Shown here: positions 53,028 to 62,184 of the stretch, piece by piece
Layout: the number at the start of each line of letters is the position of its first letter
Position numbering within the stretch: the stretch's first letter is position 1
Origin: JBCAXA01 sp038534295
GTDB lineage: Bacteria > Pseudomonadota > Gammaproteobacteria > Steroidobacterales > Woeseiaceae
DNA length: 64,000 nucleotides
Assembly: GCA_038534295.1 (NCBI GenBank)
Contig: JBCAXA010000001.1
Coordinates: 1,116,001 to 1,180,000 of the forward strand
Direction: 5' to 3'
Notes under the pieces: generated by a model
What the model was told of the DNA's origin: nothing
Databases searched by the model: none
What the model saw: the letters and a program-made list of their open reading frames with translations, nothing else
Made by a program: the position numbers and the translations under genes

Positions 53028-55261
53028 CAGAAGTCGACTTGCAGCAGAATGCCGTATTCGCGCGGTGCCCCGACCCGAACAATACGGGAAACGCCATCGA
53101 TACCGGGCGCATCGGTGGTCCGGTACAGCTCATCGGTCAGGTTGCGCCCGTAGAGCGTTACATTGAGCGATTCGTACGTGTAACGCGCGTTTAGGTTGAG
53201 AAGGATGCGCTCGTCGAGTCGGATCGTGTTCTGGATGTCGTTCCAGCTCTCACCTTCGTACGTGACACTGCCAGAGAATGACAGCGCGTCGGTAACAAAG
53301 ACCGTACCGCCTAGAGCACCGCTCCAATTCGCCGACAGCGCAAATTCGTTGCCAGACAGGTCTTCTTCGTTGTCGACGAATTCGGTGAATTCCGTCTCCG
53401 AGTAACCGAGACTGAGATACATCGACGCGCGATCGTTGATCGTGTAGCGCGATTCGAGTTCTGCGCCGTAAATCTCGCTTTCGCCAGCGTTCACGGTGAT
53501 GCACGACAGCGGCCCTAACGGGCAGTTGGCGACCTGCTGATCGCTCCAGTCGCCAAAATAGGCGTTGCCGTTGAGGACCAATCGGCCGTCCAGCCAGACA
53601 GAGCGAAGCGCCAGCTCGTAGTTGTCGAGAAACTCCGGATCGTACTCTGCAATTTCGCCGGTCAGTGACACTTCGCTGCCGCCGGCGCGATAGCCGCGCT
53701 TATAGAAAGCGCTGACCGACACATCGTCGTTGATGTCGTACGTCGCGCCGACTTGCGGCAGAAACGCGTTGTATTCGGTGTCTTCGAACGGGTTGTCGGT
53801 CGGAACGAGGAACGACTGCAGCAGCGCATTCACCTGAGCAACGCCCGCTTCGACGAACGGCCCGCTGCCCGGACTCAGCATATCGGCCAATGCACCGGCC
53901 GCGGCCGGGTCTGGCAACTCGCTGCCGGGCGCGAGGGAGTTAATGTTATTCGAAAGAGACTCGCGCTCTTCGTAGTCGTAGCGGAAGCCAAACGACGCGG
54001 TCCAGTTGTTATCGAACGAGTAGTCCCATTCGGTAAAAAACGCCGCGTTAAAGGTCTCGGAAGAAAACGGAATCAGCACGTCGACCTCAACCACCGCAGG
54101 ATAAAACGGTTGCAGTTCCGGCGGCACGCCCAACAGCGCCGGCTCGATGTTCACCAAACCGGTGGTCGGACTGTCGAGATCCACACCGGTAAACCAGAGT
54201 CCGGCCACCCCGCGCCATTTCTCGCCATTCATCGACAGACGCAGTTCCTGCGACCAGTTCTGCTCTTCAGCGGTGCGACCGCGAAATGCGTTGCCGCCGT
54301 CCGGACCCTCATCGTCATCGTCGAAGCGCTCGTACTCACCGTCGATGTAGGCCGTAATTGATTGCAGCGACCAAACGTCGCTAAGCGCATAGTCGACCGT
54401 AATCGATCCGGACAGCGCGTCGTAGTTTTCGAACGCCGCGAGGTTGGCGGAACTCGTCCGCGAATCGAGGTCGTCGACGAGATCGGCACGGAAAATATCC
54501 TGGCCGCGATCGGTTGTTGCGTACTGCGCCGAGAAGCCCAGCGACAGCCGCTCGTTGGGTTCGATCAAGAACTTGCCGCGAAACGTGCGATTGCTGCGCT
54601 CATCGAATTCGTCGCCGCCCAGCGTCTGGTTGCTGTTGAAGCCGTCCGTATCGAAGGTCTCAGCGGTGAAGCGAAACGCCGCGTTCTCAGAGACCGGCGC
54701 GTTGACCATGGCTTCCAACCCGACTTTGCCAAAGTTGCCGGCCTCGAGCCGAAACGCTGAGTCGAACTCGCTCGGGTCAGGCGCCCGCGAGGTCATAACG
54801 ACGGCGCCGATCAGGGCGTTTCTACCGACGTTGGTCGACTGTGGACCGCGCAAGATTTCCACTTGCTCAATGTCCCACAACGCTTTTGGCCCAAAGCGAC
54901 GCGCAAAACCGGTGAAAGCCACGCCGTCGAAGAACAGGCTGCCCAATTCGCCGACACCACCGCCCGTCGACGCCGAGCTTGCGCTTACGCCGCGGATACC
55001 AAAATCCTCGCCGTTGCTCAGCTCGAAAGCGTTTGGTGTTTGATTGAATATGTCGCGAAGATCGAACAGCCGCTGCGTTTGAATGAAGTCTTGATCTAAA
55101 ACTGAAACGCTTTCTTTGGTTTCTTGTAACGATCGTTCGACTTTCTGACCCTTGACGACGATTTCGTCGATACCCACGGTGTTTTGTTGCGCGAAAGCGT
55201 CGCTGCACGTGGCTAGCAATAATGTCGACGCCGCAATGACGTCGACCGACGACCTGAACAT
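53027..55261 (-). CDS. TonB-dependent receptor, probable siderophore/iron
   Basis: 744 residues from the ATG at 55261 (site AGGGGAG); the frame continues upstream to 55456 without coding signs. A signal peptide ends near AFA-Q. A TonB box-like IDEIVVKGQ is followed by the plug (VEILRGPQSTNVGRNALIG) and a 22-strand barrel ending ILLQVDF. The downstream PepSY and small membrane genes are typical of siderophore or iron-complex uptake, so iron is the likely cargo. A Fur-like box lies upstream at 55345. Confidence 0.9.
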   Translation of the reverse strand: MFRSSVDVIAASTLLLATCSDAFAQQNTVGIDEIVVKGQKVERSLQETKESVSVLDQDFIQTQRLFDLRDIFNQTPNAFELSNGEDFGIRGVSASSASTGGGVGELGSLFFDGVAFTGFARRFGPKALWDIEQVEILRGPQSTNVGRNALIGAVVMTSRAPDPSEFDSAFRLEAGNFGKVGLEAMVNAPVSENAAFRFTAETFDTDGFNSNQTLGGDEFDERSNRTFRGKFLIEPNERLSLGFSAQYATTDRGQDIFRADLVDDLDSRTSSANLAAFENYDALSGSITVDYALSDVWSLQSITAYIDGEYERFDDDDEGPDGGNAFRGRTAEEQNWSQELRLSMNGEKWRGVAGLWFTGVDLDSPTTGLVNIEPALLGVPPELQPFYPAVVEVDVLIPFSSETFNAAFFTEWDYSFDNNWTASFGFRYDYEERESLSNNINSLAPGSELPDPAAAGALADMLSPGSGPFVEAGVAQVNALLQSFLVPTDNPFEDTEYNAFLPQVGATYDINDDVSVSAFYKRGYRAGGSEVSLTGEIAEYDPEFLDNYELALRSVWLDGRLVLNGNAYFGDWSDQQVANCPLGPLSCITVNAGESEIYGAELESRYTINDRASMYLSLGYSETEFTEFVDNEEDLSGNEFALSANWSGALGGTVFVTDALSFSGSVTYEGESWNDIQNTIRLDERILLNLNARYTYESLNVTLYGRNLTDELYRTTDAPGIDGVSRIVRVGAPREYGILLQVDF

Positions 55262-55602
55262 GAAACTCCCCTCTGCAGATTTCATTTCGCGAGCGCCACC
55301 ACCTTTGACACCAGCCACTCGCTTCCAATACGAAGCGTAATACAAATGCGAGTGATTCGCGATACCGTATTCTGGCAGTTTTGTTAAGTCAGCTGAGATT
55401 GCGCTTTGCCCGCTTCGCCGGGCGCCGGCCGATAGTGATCGATCGAACGTAAGCATCCGGCCAGCAGCTGGGAAAGGCGCTGTCAGTGCTTTTCTGGCCG
55501 CTCATCCGAGGTCAGCGCAGGCGATTGTCGCTAGGCGTGCCGGGCCCGTCGCGCATCGGAACCGCGGCCCTCGTACACCAAGTCACGTTTGGGATGAATC
55601 AG
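55262..55602. other. Intergenic region upstream of the TonB receptor gene
   Basis: About 340 bases with no supportable gene. It contains a Fur-like box at 55345-55363 and the receptor promoter. The half-site GGCGCTGTCA near 55478 resembles half of the glucan operator but has no partner. Confidence 0.4.
55345..55363. promoter_or_regulatory. Fur-like box upstream of the TonB receptor gene
   Basis: AATGCGAGTGATTCGCGAT contains the 6-1-6 inverted repeat GCGAGT-G-ATTCGC with one mismatch. It resembles the box at 57463 and lies 84 bases before the receptor start. Confidence 0.45.
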
Positions 55603-56910
55603 CTACAGCGCACGTAGATATGCGAGCAAGTCTGAACGCGAGTCCTTAGGCAATGCGCGAAACGCGCGTTGACTCCGCGTGGCTTCTCCGCCATGCCAGA
55701 GAATTGCTTCCTCTATGTCGCGCGCTCTGCCGTCGTGGAGGAACCCGTGTTCCGGCCGAAACCGCTCAACCAAGCCAATCGACCATAGTGGCGCTGTCCG
55801 CCACTCGGCGCGAAGCGGATCTTCACCGGGGTCGGCGAGACCGCTACCCATGTCGTGCAGCATTAAGTCGGTGTAGGGCCAAATCGTCTGGTTTGAAAAT
55901 GCACCTTCGGTGGACGGCTTGGTAACCAGAATCGGCACGTGGCAACTGTTGCAACCCAGGGTGCCAAACAACTGTTCGCCGCGCTGATAGGCATCGACAT
56001 CACCAGGGCGCTGCTCGGGAACCGGCAGCCAGCGAACGAATGCCACTACGGCACCGAGTTGCTCGGCAGTCAGCTCTGATTGGCACGGTGCGTGCGCGCA
56101 CGCGATGTCACTGGCGATGCCCATGTCTTCGGCAAACGCGGTTGCGACTTGCGATTCGAGGGTGGCGTGCGCGTTTTTCCAGCCGAGCAATTGCCGAGTG
56201 TGGCCATCCGCAGTAAATCTCGACCGAGCCGTCGTCTTACCGGCAGCGACATCGACATGACCGTCGAAGTGATCAAGATACGCGGGATCGGCGGCGATCA
56301 TCAGACCCCAGCCAAACAACAATGGCGGTGACCGCAACGCAACTGGCTCTTGCTGTCCGCTCTGCCGATCGACGGCGGTGGCGATCGGTCTTCGTAATTG
56401 TTTTTTTGTACCGTCGCTGTAGCGGATGATCTCTTGCTGCCACTCAATATCAACCCGTGCTTCTCCGAGAGTACCGTCGATGCTTAGTGTGTTTACTTGA
56501 TCGCCGTATAGCTGACGCCCTTGCGCCGTTACCGTCCTGGCAACAACGCCGACCGGCATGCCCGATTGGGCTGGTTTTCGTGGTTGCGTGGCTACTTCAA
56601 CGTGGCATGCGACGCAGGAAGACGCGTCAAACGACGGGCCGAGCGCCACCGACCCAATAACATCGGCATCGCTTTCATCGAACCAATTTCGCTTGAACAA
56701 CTCGGCACCGACCGATACCGATGTACTGGGTGTAGCAGCAAGCGGCAACGTCAACGCTCGTTGCTCGGATGGATGCATTGAAACGGTGCTGGTTAAGGCG
56801 CTACCGCCGGCTGGCAGCAACTCGAGGTGCGGTAGTTGGCGATCGGCACTACTGGCAGTCATTGCAAACCCGAACGCACCGACTGCCAGCGCACCGATAA
56901 CAACTCTCAT
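55603..56910 (-). CDS. Di-haem oxidoreductase (DUF1111/DHOR family)
   Basis: 435 residues with a signal peptide (cleavage near SSA, residue 22). Two c-type haem sites are visible, CVACH (99-103) and CNSCH (320-324). The C-terminal AEWRTAPLWSIGLVERF and FLHDGRARDIEEAILWHGG are the hallmark of the DUF1111 di-haem family, related to MauG/cytochrome c peroxidases. It is periplasmic. It follows the azurin gene by 26 bases, so azurin may be its electron partner. Members of this family are often iron-regulated. Confidence 0.88.
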   Translation of the reverse strand: MRVVIGALAVGAFGFAMTASSADRQLPHLELLPAGGSALTSTVSMHPSEQRALTLPLAATPSTSVSVGAELFKRNWFDESDADVIGSVALGPSFDASSCVACHVEVATQPRKPAQSGMPVGVVARTVTAQGRQLYGDQVNTLSIDGTLGEARVDIEWQQEIIRYSDGTKKQLRRPIATAVDRQSGQQEPVALRSPPLLFGWGLMIAADPAYLDHFDGHVDVAAGKTTARSRFTADGHTRQLLGWKNAHATLESQVATAFAEDMGIASDIACAHAPCQSELTAEQLGAVVAFVRWLPVPEQRPGDVDAYQRGEQLFGTLGCNSCHVPILVTKPSTEGAFSNQTIWPYTDLMLHDMGSGLADPGEDPLRAEWRTAPLWSIGLVERFRPEHGFLHDGRARDIEEAILWHGGEATRSQRAFRALPKDSRSDLLAYLRAL

Positions 56911-56936
56911 GGACGTACGGTCTTGCGAAAATAGAG

Positions 56937-57377
56937 TCAGACGAGCTTGAACGTGCCTTTCATGATCGATGAGTGACCGGGGAACGAGCAGAAAAACACG
57001 AACTCATCACCGTTGAGTGTGCTTGTGGAGAACTCAATCGTGTCGGACTCGCCTCCGCCGACGATCTTGGTTGCAGCAAAGACACGATCGTCGTCTGGCT
57101 TCACATAGTTGTTGTCGATACCCGCCGAAATGCCGTCGGCAGCGATACCGCTGAGATCACCGGCGCGGCTCAGCACCCAGTTGTGCCCCATCGCAATGGC
57201 CGGAAGATTTCCGGTGTGCTTGATGGTGACTTTGATTAACTCGCAGCTCTTGTCCGCCGTCATTTCAGCGACGTTGTATTGCAACGAATCACCGACTTCG
57301 ACCTCAAACTCGCACGCGGCCACGGCGGGACCGGCGAGTATGGACAACAAAACACCAACACCCATTTTCAACGTCAC
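56937..57377 (-). CDS. azu: Azurin
   Basis: 146 residues from the GTG at 57377 (site AGGGAAGAG); an ATG at 57365 is possible. Signal peptide to AVA, residue 20. The mature protein is a standard azurin, with TADKSCELIKVTIKHTGNLP and MGHNWVLSRAGDL. The copper ligands are His65, Cys130, His135 and Met139 (FFCSFPGHSSIM), and two further cysteines (Cys22, Cys45) form the usual disulfide. It is a periplasmic blue-copper electron carrier. It is divergent from ahpC across a Fur-like box and upstream of the di-haem oxidoreductase. Confidence 0.95.
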   Translation of the reverse strand: MTLKMGVGVLLSILAGPAVAACEFEVEVGDSLQYNVAEMTADKSCELIKVTIKHTGNLPAIAMGHNWVLSRAGDLSGIAADGISAGIDNNYVKPDDDRVFAATKIVGGGESDTIEFSTSTLNGDEFVFFCSFPGHSSIMKGTFKLV

Positions 57378-57462
57378 TGTCTCTTCCCTTGCTAATGCGT
57401 TTAGTTCATCGCCGGCGCTTGCCGCGATCGCGGTTGCAAACAAGTCCTGAATCAATAATGTA

Positions 57463-57482
57463 GTTGCGAATCATTCGTATTT
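57463..57482. promoter_or_regulatory. Fur-like box between azurin and ahpC
   Basis: GTTGCGAATCATTCGTATTT contains GCGAAT-C-ATTCGT, a 6-1-6 inverted repeat of the Fur type with a single mismatch. It lies 41 bases before ahpC and 85 before azurin, able to serve both. Confidence 0.5.
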
Positions 57483-57523
57483 GCATTAGCGTAAAATAAC
57501 CCAAGCAACGGAGCCTGCGCAAT

Positions 57524-58045
57524 ATGGAAGTCGGAACTGCGTCACCGATTTGGCAATCGGCCGCTTATCTCAACGGAGAGGAAATCGTGCTCTCGAATGC
57601 GGATTTTCGTGGTGTTTGGCACGTTCTCTATTTTTATCCGCTCGATTTCACGTTCATTTGCCCGACCGAAATCGTTGGCTTTGAAGCCTTGATGCCAAAG
57701 TTTCGAGAAATCGGTGTAGCCATCGTCGGCGCAAGTACGGACTCGTTCTACTCGCACAAGGCGTGGTTCTCCGACCAAAGCATCTTTCCAGCAAGCGTCT
57801 CCCACCCGGTGTTGGCCGACACGTCTCACGGTACGGCGCGGGCTTTCGACGTGCTCAAAGCGGATGACGGCGTGGCGTATCGAGCGACGATTATCGTTGA
57901 CGACTCGGGCATCGTCCGCTCGAAAAGCGTCAACGATCTCTCGGTCGGCCGAAGTCCGGCGGAGACCTTGCGTACAGTCGAGGCATTTCAGAGCGGTGGT
58001 TTGTGCTCGGCGGACTGGCGCCAAGGCGATGCGTTCGCCGCTTAG
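57524..58045 (+). CDS. ahpC: Typical 2-Cys peroxiredoxin (AhpC)
   Basis: 173 residues. Peroxidatic Cys46 lies in PLDFTFICPTE; the resolving Cys161 is in SGGLCSADWRQGD. It reduces hydrogen peroxide and organic peroxides in the cytoplasm. No AhpF or AhpD gene is adjacent, so its reductant may be the thioredoxin system. It is probably iron- or peroxide-regulated given the upstream Fur-like box. A gene for a protein of unknown function follows after 41 bases. Confidence 0.93.
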   Translation: MEVGTASPIWQSAAYLNGEEIVLSNADFRGVWHVLYFYPLDFTFICPTEIVGFEALMPKFREIGVAIVGASTDSFYSHKAWFSDQSIFPASVSHPVLADTSHGTARAFDVLKADDGVAYRATIIVDDSGIVRSKSVNDLSVGRSPAETLRTVEAFQSGGLCSADWRQGDAFAA

Positions 58046-58086
58046 CATGTCGCGCGTTCAACTTCGCTGACCAAAGGACAACTCGT

Positions 58087-58569
58087 ATGCGACCCGAATG
58101 GGAAACCCCGCCCTGTGAGCAACCGATCAGCATGCTCATTTGGGCATCACGAATCTACATCCACCACGTCGTCAATCAGGCGTCGGTTCCCGAGGCTCAC
58201 CTGTTGAATCAGCTGGCCAGGTCGCGAATGGACACTGCTTATCCATCGCTTGCCAAATTGATTGACCATGTACTGGTTGGCTCGAGAGTCACGATTCAGC
58301 TGCACCAGCCGCAGTGTCCGTGCATGTCCCAACACGAACAAGCCGTGATCATGGCACTGCGCAGCGCGCAGACCGGCAACGTTGTCGCAAGTTCCGCATG
58401 TCTTCACTCAGTGCTGCAGTCGAGCACCGTGCGGTGTTGCGAACCATTGGTTAGGCGGATCGCTATATCGCTGACATTCGCGGAGGCAGCGCTTGACGCT
58501 GACGGGGTTTCCGAGCGAAGCGAGAAACGAAGACACTCAGAGCGCAACCAGCGGCCGTTGATCCACTGA
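58087..58569 (+). CDS. 160-residue cysteine-containing protein, function unknown
   Basis: Start ATG at 58087 with AAAGGA upstream; an extension to 58003 overlaps ahpC and is unlikely. The soluble product has a QPQCPCMSQHEQ segment and later SACLHSV and VRCCEPL, giving several closely spaced cysteines that might bind metal or form disulfides. The tail is very polar (SERSEKRRHSERNQ). I recognise no family. It is probably in the ahpC transcript. Confidence 0.5.
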   Translation: MRPEWETPPCEQPISMLIWASRIYIHHVVNQASVPEAHLLNQLARSRMDTAYPSLAKLIDHVLVGSRVTIQLHQPQCPCMSQHEQAVIMALRSAQTGNVVASSACLHSVLQSSTVRCCEPLVRRIAISLTFAEAALDADGVSERSEKRRHSERNQRPLIH

Positions 58570-58663
58570 GAAACATCACGAGCTCAGCCAATCTGCGGCA
58601 CAGCCTCGTACGGTTAGCCGTCAGATCTACCCCTTACTTTGGGCCAAAACCGGGAATACGGCG

Positions 58664-59818
58664 TTACTTTGCGTCGGTCACGACGTAGGCCGCTAACTCT
58701 TGTTCGATGTAAGCCAAGCCCGCGTTGCGGTCGTAGTCGGCCGCCGACTCAAGCTCGCCGGCAAACGCAAACATTCTCATCAGTAGCGGTGTGTCGCGGT
58801 CTTTCCGCAGCGTTACAGATTTGTTTGCTGCAAGCTTCTCGGTCCATGCGTCTCGAACGTCGGCCCAAAATGCACCGGTACGCTGCCAATATTCGTCGCC
58901 TGCAGAAAAGTCATGGCCTTGAATCAAGTCGTAGCGGTTTAGTCCCGCCTCGCGGGCTAAGTAGGGTGTATTTGCGCGCGGCTTGCCGTCGGCGTCAAGA
59001 ACCGTCTTTAGATTGTCCTCCTCGTGAATCCATCCGCTCGGTGTGATCGTGTGCCGATTGCTTCCCGACAACACGTGATAGTCAGACCGAACGCTGTATT
59101 CACGGCGCGGCAACGGTCGCCACGTGTTGTTGCTTTCCCAGTACGACACGTTGCCGTCGTGTACCCACGTACCAATTGCCTGGTAACGCGGTGAGTCGTC
59201 AACCTGATACACCGCCTGACTCCACGTACCGCGTACGTCACGTCGGCCTAGTTTGGTTTTTTCCCATGTGTTGTTGCCGACGTAGACATTTAACTCGCGA
59301 TCTTCGTATTGCCAGTCCTGGCGCCAGTGCTTCACGACCGCCGGGCCTTGGATGTCGCCGTTGTCGTCTTGAAAAAACATGACAATGACGTGCTGCAAAC
59401 TAACGAAGTCTGGCTCATCAGCAACGACGTAGACGTACTCGGTGCCCCACGACTGATAGGGCTGCGCCGGTTGATAGTCTTCGGTAAACCCGATGGTTTC
59501 GATGAAATCAAAACTGGTTCGATAGCCACCGGCCATCGCCAAAATCGCGCGACGATCGCGCTCTTGCTTACTGAGACCTTGCTCCTTGAGTCGCAACCAC
59601 GCTTCCGACGGACCTTCGGCTAGCGTCACTGCCGGGCCCTTGGTTGTTCCACCCCGCGGCGCCATCGTATCGCCCGGCACGAACTGCCAGGAAAACGTGA
59701 ACTGGCGACGTTGCGATTCTTTGTCGACGTCCGGCGAATCAACCGAATCGGCCACTGCCGATCCAAAGGCCAATACACCCGTTGCCGCAATCAGCGTTAT
59801 GCAAAAGCGAAGAATCAT
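58664..59818 (-). CDS. Exported DUF6607-like protein beside haem uptake genes
   Basis: 384 residues from the ATG at 59818 (site GAGGTGA). Signal peptide to AVA, residue 23. The characteristic run includes AILAMAGGYRTSFDFIETIGF, PYQSWGTEYVYVVAD, LQHVIVMFF and GPAVVKHWRQDWQYED, which I associate with DUF6607. Function is unknown. It is divergent from the haem receptor gene and shares its Fur-box region, so iron-controlled expression is likely. It is probably periplasmic. Confidence 0.72.
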   Translation of the reverse strand: MILRFCITLIAATGVLAFGSAVADSVDSPDVDKESQRRQFTFSWQFVPGDTMAPRGGTTKGPAVTLAEGPSEAWLRLKEQGLSKQERDRRAILAMAGGYRTSFDFIETIGFTEDYQPAQPYQSWGTEYVYVVADEPDFVSLQHVIVMFFQDDNGDIQGPAVVKHWRQDWQYEDRELNVYVGNNTWEKTKLGRRDVRGTWSQAVYQVDDSPRYQAIGTWVHDGNVSYWESNNTWRPLPRREYSVRSDYHVLSGSNRHTITPSGWIHEEDNLKTVLDADGKPRANTPYLAREAGLNRYDLIQGHDFSAGDEYWQRTGAFWADVRDAWTEKLAANKSVTLRKDRDTPLLMRMFAFAGELESAADYDRNAGLAYIEQELAAYVVTDAK

Positions 59819-59890
59819 GTCGTCACCTCGTCGATGAGCTGCTTTCAAAATCTGGGCTTGATCGTGAACCAAACCTCAGTATGATGCAAC

Positions 59891-59925
59891 TGATAATCAT
59901 TATTATTTGTTAATGATTATTGTTA
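59891..59925. promoter_or_regulatory. Fur box(es) between DUF6607-like and haem receptor genes
   Basis: TGATAATCATTATTATTTG (59891-59909) is close to the consensus GATAATGATAATCATTATC, and AATGATTATTGTTA continues it on the right, suggesting two overlapping Fur sites. They lie 73 bases before the DUF6607-like start and 25 bases before the receptor start codon. Confidence 0.75.
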
Positions 59926-59949
59926 CGCTCATCTTACAGAGGCACAGCT

Positions 59950-62184
59950 ATGTGGACAAAGACGATGGCGGGGGCCGTTGCGCTAGGACTGACGCTTGGC
60001 AAAGGAGCCGTCGCGCAGCAGGACGACTCAGCCGATAGCACCACGGAACTCGATACGATCACCGTGCTTGGCACTCGCACCGAACGCCCGATCTCTGAGG
60101 TGCCCGTCACGATCTCGGTGATCACGGCCGAAGATCTGGACCAGCAAATCACTCGCGACATTGCCGATCTGGTTCGCTACGAACCCGGTGTCACCGTCGG
60201 TGGTGTGGGTAGCCGTTTCGGATTGGAAGGTTTCTCGATTCGCGGCATTGGCGGCAATCGGGTGCTGACTGTCGTTGACGGCATTCGCGTACCCGATGAA
60301 TTTTCGTTTGGACCTTTCCTGAGTGCACGCCGTGACTTTGTCGATATCGACAGCCTCGAACGCGCTGAGATTGCGCGCGGTCCTATCTCATCACTCTACG
60401 GCAGCGACGCGCTCGGCGGCGTCGTGTCATTTACGACGAAGCGGCCGCGCGACTACCTCGAGGACGAGCCGTTTCACCTTGGCGCGAAAGGCGGGTGGTC
60501 GAGCGCTGACGAAAGCACGTTGGGGTCGCTGTCGTTCGCCGCGGGCAGCGATACGCTCGCTGGCCTGCTTGTCGTGACCCAGCGCGACGGCCAGGAGACA
60601 GAGAACCAGGGCAACGTCGGCGGCTTCGGCCCCGATCGTGAATTGCCTGATCCGCAAGACGTGTCGTCCACCAATGTCGTCGGCAAGCTGGCTTGGACGC
60701 CGACCGAAGGTCATGAGCTAACGCTTGGAATCGATTGGTTTACGAACGAGAACGATACGCAAATCTTGTCGGACTACGGTACTAACGTTCGCGGCACGAT
60801 CGTTGACCGCCGCGACGCCGTTGACGAGCGCGATCGCACACGTCTGTCCCTGAACTACGTAACAGACTTGCAGACGGTCGCGTTCGATCGGCTACTGGCT
60901 ACTGTTTACACGCAATCGTCTGAGACCGATCAGCAAACGTTCGAAGATCGAACAACGGCCGCAGGAGCGGCGCAAACGCGTGAGCGACTGTCGCAATTTG
61001 AGCAAGATATCCTCGGCGCGTTTGCGCAGCTGTCGAAATCGTTGCAGCTGGGCGCGACTGAGCACGTCATCACCTACGGGCTCGACTACTTCGAAACCGA
61101 AAACGAAAGTCTTCGCAACGGCGGTTCGTTCGATGCCGATGGCGGAGTTGTGCCCGAGTTTTTGCCGCTACCGACCCGCGACTTTCCTCCCACTGACGTG
61201 CGGCAGACGGCGCTTTTTATTCAGGACGAAATTGCCCTGTTCGACGGGAAGCTGCTCCTGTCGCCGGGCCTTCGGTACGACCAGTTTGACGCGGAAGCGA
61301 CCGCAGACGAGGTTTACCTCACCGGAAATCCGGGGTCACCTCTCCCTGAGGACTACGATGACTCCGAGCTGACCGCGCGGTTTGGTGTGGTCTACAGCCT
61401 CACGGACTCACTGTCGACGTATGCGCTTTACAGCGAAGGTTTTCGTGCCCCGCCGTTCGACGACGTAAACGTCGGCTTCAGCAACTTCATCGGCGGCTAC
61501 AAGACCATCGCAAATCCGGACCTTAAGTCAGAGCGCAGCGAGGGCGTCGAGCTCGGCTTCCGCTGGCAAGGTGACGAGTCGGCAATCAGCATAAACGTGT
61601 TCCGCACCGACTATGAGGACTTCATCGAATCGTTCGCGATCGCACCGGAATTCGCCGCTTCGTTCGGCATCGACCCCGCGGACAACCTCCTGACGTTCCA
61701 GTCGATCAATCGCGACGACGTCGAGATCCAGGGCGCGGAACTAACCGCGCGGATCGCGCTCGGCGAAATTGGTGGCATTGGGTCGTTCTCGTTACGCAGC
61801 GCGATCGCCTACGCGGACGGTGAAGACAAATCGACCGGCCAGCCCATCGACAACATCGAGCCATTGACGGGCGTCTTCGGCCTCGTTTATGCCGCGCCAA
61901 ACGACACCTGGGGTGGCGAACTCGTGCTGACACTGGTCGAGAGCAAGGACGAAAGCGAAATCACCGACCCTGCCGCGCGCGCCCCGACCGATGGCTACGG
62001 CATCGTCGATGTTTTGGCGTACGGCAACATCACGGAAAGCCTCAGCGTCAATGCCGGCCTTTTCAACGTAACCGACAAGCTCTACACACGCTGGGCAGAC
62101 ACCGCCGGTATTGGCGCCGATGCTCCGCTGCGCTTCACGCAGCCCGGCTTCAACGCTGGGGTGAATCTTCGTTATGCGTTTTAA
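59950..62184 (+). CDS. hmuR: TonB-dependent haem/haemoglobin receptor
   Basis: 744 residues from the ATG at 59950. Signal peptide to AVA, residue 23. TonB box region LDTITVLGTRTER, plug with AEIARGPISSLYGSDALGG, and barrel ending AGVNLRYAF. The motif YSEGFRAPPFDDVN followed by NPDLKSERSEGVELGFR is the FRAP/NPNL box of haem receptors. The haem ligand cannot be placed with certainty. It overlaps the HmuT gene by 11 bases, and a strong Fur box precedes it. Confidence 0.9.
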   Translation: MWTKTMAGAVALGLTLGKGAVAQQDDSADSTTELDTITVLGTRTERPISEVPVTISVITAEDLDQQITRDIADLVRYEPGVTVGGVGSRFGLEGFSIRGIGGNRVLTVVDGIRVPDEFSFGPFLSARRDFVDIDSLERAEIARGPISSLYGSDALGGVVSFTTKRPRDYLEDEPFHLGAKGGWSSADESTLGSLSFAAGSDTLAGLLVVTQRDGQETENQGNVGGFGPDRELPDPQDVSSTNVVGKLAWTPTEGHELTLGIDWFTNENDTQILSDYGTNVRGTIVDRRDAVDERDRTRLSLNYVTDLQTVAFDRLLATVYTQSSETDQQTFEDRTTAAGAAQTRERLSQFEQDILGAFAQLSKSLQLGATEHVITYGLDYFETENESLRNGGSFDADGGVVPEFLPLPTRDFPPTDVRQTALFIQDEIALFDGKLLLSPGLRYDQFDAEATADEVYLTGNPGSPLPEDYDDSELTARFGVVYSLTDSLSTYALYSEGFRAPPFDDVNVGFSNFIGGYKTIANPDLKSERSEGVELGFRWQGDESAISINVFRTDYEDFIESFAIAPEFAASFGIDPADNLLTFQSINRDDVEIQGAELTARIALGEIGGIGSFSLRSAIAYADGEDKSTGQPIDNIEPLTGVFGLVYAAPNDTWGGELVLTLVESKDESEITDPAARAPTDGYGIVDVLAYGNITESLSVNAGLFNVTDKLYTRWADTAGIGADAPLRFTQPGFNAGVNLRYAF

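Noticed and set aside
53272..53290. TGACAGCG inside the TonB receptor gene
   Set aside because: Half-site only, in coding sequence, without a partner.
55470..55490. GGCGCTGTCA half-site as a fourth glucan operator
   Set aside because: Lacks the left half TGACAGC, and the neighbouring genes are of the iron type.
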